DNA of 64,000 nucleotides, taken from contig CANJME010000006.1 of assembly GCA_947475875.1 (NCBI GenBank), positions 93,951 to 157,950 of the forward strand, read 5' to 3'. A program made the position numbers and the translations under genes. Source of the DNA: Caulobacteraceae bacterium. Its GTDB lineage: Bacteria > Pseudomonadota > Alphaproteobacteria > Caulobacterales > Caulobacteraceae. The number at the start of each line of letters is the position of its first letter. Within the stretch, counting starts at the first letter, position 1. The notes under the pieces are model-generated. The model was not told the origin of the DNA. It ran no database searches and saw only the letters and a program-made list of their open reading frames with translations. Below are positions 19,030-27,330 of the stretch, piece by piece.

Positions 19030-19860
19030 ATGTCTCTCCTGGTCGTCAGCCTGCATACGCCCGACTACCGCACCAAGGCCGGGCGGCTGGCCGCCAGCTG
19101 CGCGGCGTTTGGTCTGCCAACAGCTTTCACCGAGGCGCCAGCGGTTCATCCCTCGATCTCGGCGCGCGGCGGGGCGATTGGGGGGCCGACCAAACCCGCC
19201 CTTATCCGCCAGGCGCTGGCGGCGTCTGGAGAGCCGGTGCTGTGGCTCGATGCCGACATGATGGTGCGCGAGCAGCCCGAACATCTTGAGGCTCTGGCCG
19301 GAACCTGTGACCTGGCGATCTACAACTGGCTGGCGGACGACCACACCGACGCCTGGCGGCCGCTGGAAGGCCAGTCCCGCTACTGGGAATTCCGGCACGC
19401 CATCGACTATTTCGATGAGACCCAGCTGTTTTGCAGCGGCGGGACCCAGCTGTGGTCAGCCACCGAAGCGGCGCTGGCCCTGCTGGATGACTGGCAGGCG
19501 GCGATCGAGGCGCATCCCGGCGTGGCGGACGATGAGTGCCTCGATTTTGCGTTTAACAACCGTGACAATACTGCTCTGCGTCGCGAATGGCTGCGCAAGG
19601 ACTATGTCCGCCTTCGCTGGTGGCCGCATGTGAAGCCGGTCATCGACCATCCCGATCCGACGGGCGAGGGAACGCCCGCCCACCTCCCGGGAACGGGCCA
19701 GCGCAAGCGATTCTATCCCGAGCGAGCGAAGATCGTCATGCCGCCGCCAGGCTCGATCCCCCGCGCGGCGATCATCGATGTGGAAGAGGGCTGGCTCTTG
19801 CGCCGGGTTGACGACGAGCTGGTCCGGGTGGAGCCGGCGAAGACCACGTTCTGGCTCTGA
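19030..19860 (+). CDS. Putative glycosyltransferase-like hypothetical protein
   Basis: 276 residues, no signal peptide or membrane segment. The segment GEPVLWLDADMMVREQP near residue 75 carries a DxD motif in the position expected for a GT-A nucleotide-sugar transferase, and the N-terminal LLVVSLHTPDYRTKAGRLAA fits a first Rossmann-like strand. The rest is unrecognised. It is divergent from the methyltransferase gene with 86 bases between. The downstream gene is also a glycosyltransferase. Assignment to the nucleotide-diphosphosugar transferase superfamily is tentative. Confidence 0.5.
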   Translation: MSLLVVSLHTPDYRTKAGRLAASCAAFGLPTAFTEAPAVHPSISARGGAIGGPTKPALIRQALAASGEPVLWLDADMMVREQPEHLEALAGTCDLAIYNWLADDHTDAWRPLEGQSRYWEFRHAIDYFDETQLFCSGGTQLWSATEAALALLDDWQAAIEAHPGVADDECLDFAFNNRDNTALRREWLRKDYVRLRWWPHVKPVIDHPDPTGEGTPAHLPGTGQRKRFYPERAKIVMPPPGSIPRAAIIDVEEGWLLRRVDDELVRVEPAKTTFWL

Positions 19861-19926
19861 ACCCGGGTTCAACCTTCACACGGCTGTCATTGACTTGGTT
19901 ACTGAAATTGTGACAACGCCACTGAC

Positions 19927-21327
19927 ATGAATGGGGCAATCAAGCCGCAGACCGCCGGCGCCACGAGAAGCAGCCAGACGGCCGCCCGGCGCGAAATGAT
20001 CATGCAGGCGGTCCGCCGCCGGCTGGCCCGGGGCAGTCTGGAAGACTTCAGCTTCGCCGACATCGCCGCCGATGCGAAGATTGCCGAACGCACTGTCTAC
20101 CGGCATTTCCCGACCCGCGAGGCGCTGCTGGGCGCCTTCTGGACCTGGATGCAGACGCAAGGTCCTGCCGACGAGGCGAGCGATGCGGGCGATGCGCAAG
20201 GCGGGACCAAGGCGCCGGCGGATTTTCGCCCCATGCGCATCCTGCTGGCCACCGACGCCTGGGAGCCACAGGTCAACGGTGTGGTCCGCACCCTGACGCG
20301 CGTGGTCAGTGAAATGCGCGAGATGGGCCATATCGTCGAGGTGATTTCGCCCGACCAGTTCAAGACTTTTCCCCTGCCGACCTATCCCGAAATCAAGGTC
20401 GCCATCGGGGCCTATGAAAAGGTGCAGGAGCGCTTCAAGCAGTTTGAACCCGAGGCGATCCACGTGGCCACCGAGGGGCCGATCGGCCTCGCCGCCCGGC
20501 GCATCTGCGTGGAGTGGAAGCTGCCGTTCACCACCAGCTATCATACGAAATTCCCGGAATATATTTCGGCCCGCCTGCCGGTGCCGGTGAGCGCGGGCTA
20601 TGCCTATATGCGCTGGTTCCACGGGCCATCGGGCCGGCTAATGGTGGCCACGCCAACCATGCGCGACGAGCTCACCCGCCACGGGTTTCGCAACATCTCG
20701 CCCTGGGCGCGGGGGGTCGACACCGTGATGTTCCGGCCGCGTCGCAAGGGCGAGCCGGACGTCTTCGAAGGTATGGCGCGGCCGATCTGGGTGAATGTCG
20801 GCCGCATCGCCGTGGAAAAGAACATCGAGGCCTTCGCGCGCCTGGACTTGCCCGGCACCAAGGTGATCGTCGGCGACGGACCGCAACGCGGGGACCTGGC
20901 GGCGCGCTATCCCGATCTGGTTTTCGTCGGCACCAAGCACGGCGAGGACCTGGCCGCCTGCTACGCCTGCGCCGATTGTTTCGTCTTTCCCTCGCTGACC
21001 GAGACTTTCGGCCTGGTGATCCTGGAGGCGATGGCGGCGGGAACGCCGGTGGCCGCCTATCCCGCGCCGGGTCCGATCGACATCATTCCAGGGTCCGACG
21101 CCGGAACTCTGGCCGCCACCCCGACCGAGGGCCTGCGCGAGGCCTGCCTTGAAGCGCTCAAACTCGATCGCAAAACCGTTCGCGCCTATGCCGAGCGCTA
21201 TTCCTGGCGGGTCTGCGCCGAGGAATTCGTCCGCAACCTGCAACCCTATCCCGAACCGGAGAAGACCCGGCTGTGGCGGCGCCTGCGACGCCTGGCGCGT
21301 TTGCGGCGCAAACCCCTGATCGCCTAA
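19927..21327 (+). CDS. TetR-type DNA-binding head fused to GT4-family glycosyltransferase
   Basis: One uninterrupted frame of 466 codons. Residues 20-65 form a TetR/AcrR helix-turn-helix (EDFSFADIAADAKIAERTV then YRHFPTREALL); there is no TetR ligand domain. After a short linker (80-100) a GT4 glycosyltransferase begins at M103 with RILLATDAWEPQVNGVVRTL and continues to the sugar-nucleotide-binding VFPSLTETFGLVILEAMAAG. The closest family is GDP-mannose- or sulfoquinovose-type glycolipid transferases. The ATG at 20233 could serve as a separate start for the enzyme but has no clear ribosome site. The first ATG (19927) follows an AT-rich stretch with TTGACT at 19890. Confidence 0.8.
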   Translation: MNGAIKPQTAGATRSSQTAARREMIMQAVRRRLARGSLEDFSFADIAADAKIAERTVYRHFPTREALLGAFWTWMQTQGPADEASDAGDAQGGTKAPADFRPMRILLATDAWEPQVNGVVRTLTRVVSEMREMGHIVEVISPDQFKTFPLPTYPEIKVAIGAYEKVQERFKQFEPEAIHVATEGPIGLAARRICVEWKLPFTTSYHTKFPEYISARLPVPVSAGYAYMRWFHGPSGRLMVATPTMRDELTRHGFRNISPWARGVDTVMFRPRRKGEPDVFEGMARPIWVNVGRIAVEKNIEAFARLDLPGTKVIVGDGPQRGDLAARYPDLVFVGTKHGEDLAACYACADCFVFPSLTETFGLVILEAMAAGTPVAAYPAPGPIDIIPGSDAGTLAATPTEGLREACLEALKLDRKTVRAYAERYSWRVCAEEFVRNLQPYPEPEKTRLWRRLRRLARLRRKPLIA

Positions 21328-21351
21328 GGGGCCGCGAGGGTCCGAAAAGTC

Positions 21352-21380
21352 TTTACATTCCGGGCGGCGCACCCTACATG
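21352..21380 (+). promoter_or_regulatory. Possible promoter before the decarboxylase gene
   Basis: TTTACA at 21352-21357 and TACATG at 21375-21380 are 17 bases apart, a fair sigma-70-like arrangement. If used, transcription would begin after the ATG at 21378, favouring a downstream translation start for the next gene. Confidence 0.3.
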
Positions 21381-22703
21381 CACGCGTTCCGGCGGACCCA
21401 AAGACAACTGCTGCTGCTAACGCCGGATTGGGTTAACGAATACAGGGGTTTACGTGAATTGCACACGTACCATACTCCCCTGGACCTGGTCCGTGAGCGG
21501 TCTGTCGAACGTCCTGTCGCCCTTGTGCGACCGGCCGCGGCGGCTCTAGCGGCAAACTGGTTCAGGGATAGATTTCAAGGCTCGGTCTTTTACGCGGTAA
21601 AGGCGAACCCTTCGCCGTGGGCGGTCGAAACGCTGTACGCCAATGGCATCGGCGCATTTGACGTCGCCTCCATTCCGGAGATTGAGCTCGTCGCCCAGCA
21701 CGCGCCCGGCGCGCGCATGGCCTTCATGCACCCGGTCAAGAACCGCCGGGCGATCTCGGCCGCCTATTTCGATCACGGCGTGCGGATCTTCTCGCTCGAC
21801 ACCCATGAAGAGCTGGCCAAGATCCTGGAGGCGACCGGCAACGCCAAGGATCTGATCCTGATGGTGCGCATGGCGGTCTCGACCGATGGCGCGAGCTATC
21901 CCCTGGCCGGCAAGTTCGGCATCGAGGCCCACAACGCTCCTGAACTGCTGCTGGCCGCGCGTCGGGCGACCGACGATCTGATGGGCGTGGCCTTCCACGT
22001 CGGCAGCCAGTGCATGCGCCCCACTGCCTATCAGGCGGCGATGAGCCAGGTTTCCCGCAGCCTCGTGCGCGCCGGCGTCTTCGCTGATGTGGTCGATGTC
22101 GGCGGCGGCTTCCCCTCAGTTTATCCGGGCATGATCCCGCCGGCCATGGACGACTATGCGGCCTCGATCCACCGCGGTTTCGAGGAGATGAAGGTCCACG
22201 AAACCACCGAGCTGTGGTGCGAGCCCGGCCGGGCGTTGGTGGCCGAAGCCTCCTCGCTGCTGACCCAGGTCGAACTGCGCAAGGGTGACGCGCTCTATCT
22301 GAACGATGGGGCTTACGGCGCGCTGTTCGACGCGGCCCACACCAAGTGGCCTTTCCCCTCGCGCCTGGTGCGTGATGGCGAGGCTTCGGCTGAGCTGAAA
22401 CCCTACCGGTTCTATGGTCCGACCTGCGATTCTCTCGACCAGATGGCCGGCCCGTTCTGGCTGCCCGCTGATGTGCGCGAAGGCGACTTCATCGAGATCG
22501 GCATGCTGGGCGCCTATGGCGTGGCGCTGGCGACACGGTTCAACGGCTACGGCGACATCGATGCCGCCATCGTCGAGGACGCGCCCATGGCCTCGATGTA
22601 CGGCCTTGCGCCTCGGGCCATCCCGACGCCGAAGTCGGACGCCGCGCCCGCCAATGTCGTGAAGTTTTCACGCGCCCGTGGAAAGAAGCGCCGGCGCAGG
22701 TAG
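21378..22703 (+). CDS. Type III PLP-dependent ornithine/diaminopimelate-type decarboxylase
   Basis: Up to 441 residues. The alanine-racemase-like barrel has the PLP lysine in FYAVKANPSP (K75 from the first ATG), HVGSQ, DVGGGFPSVYPG and the C-terminal CEPGR and YGPTCDSLDQ segments, where the cysteine is the active-site residue of decarboxylases. It probably decarboxylates ornithine to putrescine; a carboxynorspermidine decarboxylase-like activity is less likely. The first 27 residues look non-family; a TTG at 21459, ten bases after agggg, would start at LHTYHTPLDLV and is a good alternative. The next gene is a deoxyhypusine-synthase-like polyamine enzyme. Confidence 0.85.
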   Translation: MHAFRRTQRQLLLLTPDWVNEYRGLRELHTYHTPLDLVRERSVERPVALVRPAAAALAANWFRDRFQGSVFYAVKANPSPWAVETLYANGIGAFDVASIPEIELVAQHAPGARMAFMHPVKNRRAISAAYFDHGVRIFSLDTHEELAKILEATGNAKDLILMVRMAVSTDGASYPLAGKFGIEAHNAPELLLAARRATDDLMGVAFHVGSQCMRPTAYQAAMSQVSRSLVRAGVFADVVDVGGGFPSVYPGMIPPAMDDYAASIHRGFEEMKVHETTELWCEPGRALVAEASSLLTQVELRKGDALYLNDGAYGALFDAAHTKWPFPSRLVRDGEASAELKPYRFYGPTCDSLDQMAGPFWLPADVREGDFIEIGMLGAYGVALATRFNGYGDIDAAIVEDAPMASMYGLAPRAIPTPKSDAAPANVVKFSRARGKKRRRR

Positions 22704-22774
22704 TTCTCGTTCTCAGCCGTCATCACCGTCCGGCCTAACGACGGAGCAGCCCTTTCTTTTGGGAGCCCCTCGCC

Positions 22775-23821
22775 ATGAACACCCCTCCGCCGAACCGCAA
22801 AGCCGAACTGCTGGCCACCGTGGTCGAGCACGTCGACATCACCTCCTACGATGCCCGGCCGGTCATCAACGCCATGCGCAAGATGAGCTTTTCATCGCGC
22901 GATACGGCCAGAGCCGCCGACATCCTCAACATGGCCATCGAGGACAAGGACTGTTCGACCTGGCTGATCCTGGCCGGATCGACGTCGGCCGGCGGCTGCA
23001 TGCACGTCTATCGTGACATGGTCCGCGCCGGGATGATGGATGTGGTGGTGGCCACCGGCGCCTCCATCGTCGACATGGATTTCTTCGAGGCCCTGGGCTT
23101 CAAGCACTATCAGGCGGCCGGTCCCGTGGATGACAACATCCTGCGCGAAAACTACGTCGACCGCATCTACGACACCTATATCGACGAGGAGGAACTGCAG
23201 GCCTGCGATGCGACGATCTTCGAGATCGCCGAGAGCCTGGAGCCGCGCCCCTATTCGTCCCGCGAGTTCATCCAGGAGATGGGCAAGTGGCTGGCGGCGG
23301 GCAACGCGAAGAAGCCCGGCAGCCTGATCCAGACGGCCTATGAGGAAGGCGTGCCGATCTTCTGTCCGGCTTTTGTCGACTCATCGGCCGGCTTCGGCCT
23401 GGTCAAGCACCAGAAGGAGCGGATGAAGGCGAAGAAGCCCTACATGTCCATCGACGCGGTGGCCGATTTCCGTGAGCTGACCGATGTGAAGATCGCGGCC
23501 GGGACCACGGGCCTGTTCATGGTTGGTGGCGGCGTGCCCAAGAACTTCGCCCAGGACACCGTCGTCTGCGCCGAGATCCTCGGCATCGAGGCCGACATGC
23601 ACAAATATGCGGTGCAGATCACCGTCGCTGACGTGCGCGACGGCGCCTGCTCGTCCTCGACCCTTCAGGAGGCCGCCTCCTGGGGCAAGGTGCAGACGGT
23701 GTGGGAGCAGATGGTGTTCGCCGAAGCCACCACCGTGGTGCCGCTGATCGCGTCGGACGCCTGGCACAGGGGCGGCTGGAAGACGCGCGAAAAGCGCCGT
23801 TGGGCGAAGCTGTTCAGCTAG
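22775..23821 (+). CDS. Deoxyhypusine synthase family protein, probable homospermidine synthase
   Basis: 348 residues. The DHS family NAD-binding segments LAGSTSAGGC, TGASIVDMDF, AGTTGLFMVGGGVPKNF and the active-site lysine region EAASWGKV (K305) are all present. Bacteria lack eIF5A, so members of this family in bacteria are thought to make homospermidine or another polyamine from putrescine with NAD. The position 71 bases after an ornithine-type decarboxylase supports a putrescine-to-homospermidine pathway. Product identity is inferred, not proven. Confidence 0.82.
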   Translation: MNTPPPNRKAELLATVVEHVDITSYDARPVINAMRKMSFSSRDTARAADILNMAIEDKDCSTWLILAGSTSAGGCMHVYRDMVRAGMMDVVVATGASIVDMDFFEALGFKHYQAAGPVDDNILRENYVDRIYDTYIDEEELQACDATIFEIAESLEPRPYSSREFIQEMGKWLAAGNAKKPGSLIQTAYEEGVPIFCPAFVDSSAGFGLVKHQKERMKAKKPYMSIDAVADFRELTDVKIAAGTTGLFMVGGGVPKNFAQDTVVCAEILGIEADMHKYAVQITVADVRDGACSSSTLQEAASWGKVQTVWEQMVFAEATTVVPLIASDAWHRGGWKTREKRRWAKLFS

Positions 23822-23863
23822 GCTCTCATCTCCTAGTGTGAGAGTTGGCGGCGGAGGCCCACT

Positions 23864-24226
23864 ATGTTGGAACTCACCAAGCTTGAACGAGCGGTACTCT
23901 CGGATTGGCTTGCAGGTCATCCCGAGGATGCTGCTCTGTTACTTCAGCTCGAAGGCGCTGCGCTTCGTGAGCGTGAAAACAGTGGCGCAGGTTATTTCTG
24001 CAGAATCGATCCCAATCGATCCGCACCCACGCTTCCTACGCCGGAACAATTGCCTAGAAGCGCAGCCTGGTTTGACATTGCCGGCTTCAAACGCCCCGTA
24101 GGCCACGTGCTCTGGACGACAGATGGGTTTCTTACATCCATTGAAGGGTTCACCATTGACGACAGCAGCACCGACATTGATTGGGCGACTGTCGAGTTCA
24201 CCAAGCGCAATCCAGATTCTATTTGA
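23864..24226 (+). CDS. Hypothetical protein, 120 residues
   Basis: The frame begins MLELTKLERAVLSDWLAGHP and ends KRNPDSI, with a plausible ggcggagg site about seven bases before the ATG. It has no signal, membrane helix or motif I recognise. Base composition is noticeably less GC-rich than the flanking genes, with more A/T at third positions, suggesting separate acquisition. It sits between the polyamine pair and a broken acid phosphatase. Confidence 0.55.
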   Translation: MLELTKLERAVLSDWLAGHPEDAALLLQLEGAALRERENSGAGYFCRIDPNRSAPTLPTPEQLPRSAAWFDIAGFKRPVGHVLWTTDGFLTSIEGFTIDDSSTDIDWATVEFTKRNPDSI

Positions 24227-24242
24227 ACCGAGGCTGTAGGAC

Positions 24243-25044
24243 ATGCGGATTTCACGACTCGGAATTGTTGTCCTCGCTCTAGGACTCAGCGCCGGAGCGG
24301 GTCTCGCGCAACAACCGGCGGCGCCGGCCCGCGCGGCCGGCTATCTGGCGGGCGTCGAGGTTGCCCAGGCTGCCGTGGTCCTGCCGCCCGCGCCGGTGGC
24401 GGGTTCCGAGCGCTATGAGAACGACCGGCACATCTTCGCCCTCACCCGCCGGCTGGAAGGCACGCCGCGCTGGGCGCTGGCCCAGGCCGACAATGTCTAT
24501 ACCGCCCCGCACCTGCTGGAAGTGTTCAGCTGCGGGATCGGCGCGAAGATGACGCCGCAGAACGCGCCGGTCACCTTGCGCATCCTCTCGAACATGCTGG
24601 TCGATCAGAACAAGTTCTCCGCCACCGCCAAGGACGTCTTCAAGCGCCAGCGGCCCTACCTGATCGATGAAGCCAATATCTGCATTCCCAAGACCGACGG
24701 CCTGGCCGCCAGTCCCGACTACCCCTCCGGTCACACGACGCTCGGCTGGACTGATCCTGGCGGAGATCGCGCCGGACCGGGCCGAGGGCATCCTGATGCG
24801 CGCCCGCGCCTACGGCGAAAGCCGCGTGGTCTGCGGCGTCCACAACGCCAGCGCCATCGAGGGCGGGCGCACCACCGGCGGCATGGCGGTGGCGGTCATG
24901 CACAGCGCACCGGTCTTCCTGGCGGACCTGGCGAGCGCCAAGACCGAGGTTGCCACCTTGCGCGCCGATCCGGCGAATGCGGTCGATGCGACAGCCTGCA
25001 AGGTTGAGCATGATCTCATCGAAAAGACGCCTTACCCGCAGTAA
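24243..25044 (+). pseudogene. Class A acid phosphatase (PhoN/PAP2 family), frameshifted
   Basis: The 5' part has a signal peptide (to about residue 22, GLAQQ), an N-terminal domain and the PAP2 motifs KxxxxxxRP (FKRQRPYLIDE) and PSGH (YPSGHTTLGW). Homology then jumps one base to another frame near 24750-24760, where LILAEIAPDRAEGILMRARA and YGESRVVCGVH follow. One inserted base or a two-base loss explains this. In the last motif SRxxxGVHxxxD, the aspartate is replaced by alanine (GVHNASA). Both defects point to loss of function. Confidence 0.8.
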
Positions 25045-25045
25045 G

Positions 25046-25144
25046 GCATTTTCGGTGCGCTATCGCTCGGCTGCGCCTCGCTGCTTGAGCGCGGGCATTT
25101 TCGTTGCGCTATCCCCCGGCCTTCGCCGGGGTACTTGAGCGCGG
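25046..25144. repeat. Two tandem copies of a roughly 50-base palindromic element
   Basis: Copies at 25046-25094 and 25095-25144 share gcattttcg at the left and ttgagcgcgg at the right. The middles differ but each can form a hairpin (cggctgcgcctcgctgc in the first; ccccggccttcgccgggg in the second, a strong stem). They sit between the convergent phosphatase remnant and msrP and may act as terminators. A related start, gcgcgggcatttt, is seen after ispH near 37625. Confidence 0.55.
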
Positions 25145-25145
25145 G

Positions 25146-25895
25146 TTAAATCCCGGCGTACCACTCGTAGCCGAAATCCTCCCAGAATCCGCCCGAGCCG
25201 CCGCCGATGCCTTTCAGCGAGGCGACCGCTTCGATGCGGCCGATGTACTTGGCCTGTTTGTAGCCCAGCTGGCGCTCGACCCGCAGGCGCAGGGGCGCGC
25301 CGTGTTCCACGGACACCGGCGCGCCGTTCATGTCGTAGGCCAGGATGGTCTGTTCGTGCCGCGCGTCGGTAAGGTCGATGCTCTCGTAATATTTGCTGGC
25401 GCCCAGCGTATCCATGCAGTGGAAGACGATGAACTTCGCCTCGGGCTTCAGCTTGGCTTGATCGAGCAGGGCTGACAGGCGCGCGCCTTTCCATTTGCCG
25501 ATGCAGCTCCAGCCTTCGACGCAGTCGTGGCGGGTGATCTGGGTGCGCGAAGGCAGGGCGCGAAGCTCGGCCAGGGTCAGCGCCAGCGGTGTCTCGACCA
25601 GACCGTCGACGACCAGCTTCCATCCGGAAAAGCCGGTGTTCAGATGCGAATTGTACTCTTCATCGACCGGCCGCCGGGTGCCGTTGGCCTTGAAGGTGCG
25701 CGAGATGTCCGCCTCGGTGAACTCGGGCGCCAGAGCGTGACGGCCGATGATGGCGCGCTGAGCGCCCTGGCTCCATTTCTCGGCGACCTTGAGCATCTTG
25801 AGGGCGGGGGGCGCGGTGGCCACCTTTTCGCAGCCGGCGGCGATCGTGGCGCCGACGCCGGCCAGAAGGCCGCGAAGCCAGGTGCGGCGGTTCAT
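25146..25895 (-). CDS. msrP: Molybdopterin-dependent methionine sulfoxide reductase catalytic subunit-like (MsrP/YedY)
   Basis: 249 residues of the sulfite-oxidase molybdopterin fold. The Mo-ligating cysteine is C125 in TRHDCVEGWSC; other family stretches are FIVFHCMD and GAPLRLRVERQLGYK. The N-terminus RRTWLRGLLAGVGATIAAGC is a Tat-type signal that ends in a lipobox-like cysteine. MsrP reduces oxidised methionine in periplasmic proteins using a membrane haem partner. Here the partner gene, overlapping by four bases (ATGA), is a cytochrome b561-type protein rather than a typical MsrQ, so the substrate may differ. Confidence 0.8.
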   Translation of the reverse strand: MNRRTWLRGLLAGVGATIAAGCEKVATAPPALKMLKVAEKWSQGAQRAIIGRHALAPEFTEADISRTFKANGTRRPVDEEYNSHLNTGFSGWKLVVDGLVETPLALTLAELRALPSRTQITRHDCVEGWSCIGKWKGARLSALLDQAKLKPEAKFIVFHCMDTLGASKYYESIDLTDARHEQTILAYDMNGAPVSVEHGAPLRLRVERQLGYKQAKYIGRIEAVASLKGIGGGSGGFWEDFGYEWYAGI

Positions 25896-26743
25896 GAGTG
25901 GGCCTCCTCGTCCGAGGGAATAATGGCCAGTTTGCCGGTGAGCATGGCGCGCACCTGATTGAGCGGGCCGGAGAGGATCACGGCCAGCAGATGGACGATG
26001 ACGAAGGCGACAATGAGGTTGGCGCAGATGAAGTGGATCGACCGGGCGCTCTGCCGTCCGCCAAAGAGGTCTAGCAGGAAGGGGAAGGCCGCATTCAGCC
26101 CCGGCGACATGGTCATGCCGGTCAGGGCTATGGTGGGAAGCAGCAGGAACACGACGCCGGAATAGGCGAGCTTCTGAACCTGGTGATAGCGGGCCGACTC
26201 CGGGCCTTTGGAGAATTTCAGACGCAGGTGCGGGTCCTTGAAGATGGTCTTCAGGTCTCGGCCGCTGGGCAGGACGTCGCGGATCAGGTGGCGGCCGATC
26301 AGGCCCGTGACCAGATAGATCAGGCCGTTCACCGCAAACACCCAGGCAAAGAACAGGTGCCAGTGGCGGCCATTGGTGAGGTCGAACTCGCCGCCCGGAA
26401 CGGTCATCCAGCCGGGGAAACCCTGGTCCTGCCACTTGCCGTCGAGCTTCGAGGCGCCGAAGACGCCGGTCGTCTCCACCTTGGCCGAGCCCAGGGTGGT
26501 AAAGCCCTTCATTTGGGCGCCGTCCTTGCTGCGTTCGGCGTACATGGAAAACCAGGGATGATCGAAGTTTGACGCCTTGCCCCAATAGAGCGCGGCATGG
26601 GCGTTGAAGATCTGCAGGCCCGACCCCAGCAGGAGGACCAGGGCGATGACATTGACCCAGTGGTTCAGCCGCACCAGCAGGCCGTGGCGTTTGACCATCA
26701 CCTTCATCGGGGTCAGGGCGGCTCGGGCCGTCTCGGCGGTCAT
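25892..26743 (-). CDS. Cytochrome b561-domain membrane protein
   Basis: 283 residues with four core membrane helices bearing histidine pairs (RLNHWVNVIALVLLLGSGLQ; HWHLFFAWVFAVNGLIYLVT; LLPTIALTGMTM; IHFICANLIVAFVIVHLLAV), as in the Ni/Fe-hydrogenase/thiosulfate-reductase b-type cytochromes. A soluble insertion of about 70 residues follows the first helix. It should anchor and feed electrons to the molybdoenzyme encoded by the overlapping next gene. It is divergent from zur with 95 bases between. Confidence 0.85.
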   Translation of the reverse strand: MTAETARAALTPMKVMVKRHGLLVRLNHWVNVIALVLLLGSGLQIFNAHAALYWGKASNFDHPWFSMYAERSKDGAQMKGFTTLGSAKVETTGVFGASKLDGKWQDQGFPGWMTVPGGEFDLTNGRHWHLFFAWVFAVNGLIYLVTGLIGRHLIRDVLPSGRDLKTIFKDPHLRLKFSKGPESARYHQVQKLAYSGVVFLLLPTIALTGMTMSPGLNAAFPFLLDLFGGRQSARSIHFICANLIVAFVIVHLLAVILSGPLNQVRAMLTGKLAIIPSDEEAHS

Positions 26744-26838
26744 GTCCAGAATCTCCGTGGGCGCAGAATTGCACAGCGCGCGCGCGTGAGCGAGAGCCCC
26801 GGCTTGCGTGGCCCGGCCATCGGTTCTACCTCGATCCC

Positions 26839-27330
26839 ATGACGCAGCCTTGCGAACATTCGCACGACCGGCAGGCCGGACTTTCTGGGCCGGGCCTCGT
26901 CCGCGAGCTTGAGGCGGCGCGGCGGCTTTGCGCCACCCGCGGCGAGCGGCTGACCCGTCCGCGTGAGCGAGTGCTGGAATTGTTGCTGCAGGCCTCCGGC
27001 CCGCTCAAGGCCTATGACCTTCTGGCCGGCATCGCCGGCGGGGCGGGAAAAGCGGGGCCGCCGACCGTCTACCGCGCGCTGGACTTCCTGGCGGCCCAAG
27101 GACTGGTTCATCGGATCGAGAGCCTGAACGCCTTCGTAGCCTGCCGCCATCCCGGCGGACACAATGCGGCATTCCTGATCTGCGACTGCTGCGGCGCGAC
27201 GCGCGAGTTCGATCCGGGCGAGGCGCGGACCCTCGCCGAGGAAGCCCGCCGGGACGGGTTCGCCCTCTCGGCCGTCACCCTCGAAGCCCACGGCCTTTGC
27301 GCCGATTGCCAGAGCGCGCCTCAGGCATGA
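26839..27330 (+). CDS. zur: Fur-family zinc uptake regulator
   Basis: 163 residues. The N-terminal winged helix contains RLTRPRERVLELL and PTVYRALDFLAAQGLVHRIE, and the C-terminal dimerisation part has two CxxC motifs (CDCCG and CADC) for structural zinc, typical of Zur rather than Fur. With zinc bound it should repress uptake genes. A matching palindromic site lies before the znu operon at 46641-46655 in this window. It overlaps the next gene by four bases (ATGA). Confidence 0.88.
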   Translation: MTQPCEHSHDRQAGLSGPGLVRELEAARRLCATRGERLTRPRERVLELLLQASGPLKAYDLLAGIAGGAGKAGPPTVYRALDFLAAQGLVHRIESLNAFVACRHPGGHNAAFLICDCCGATREFDPGEARTLAEEARRDGFALSAVTLEAHGLCADCQSAPQA

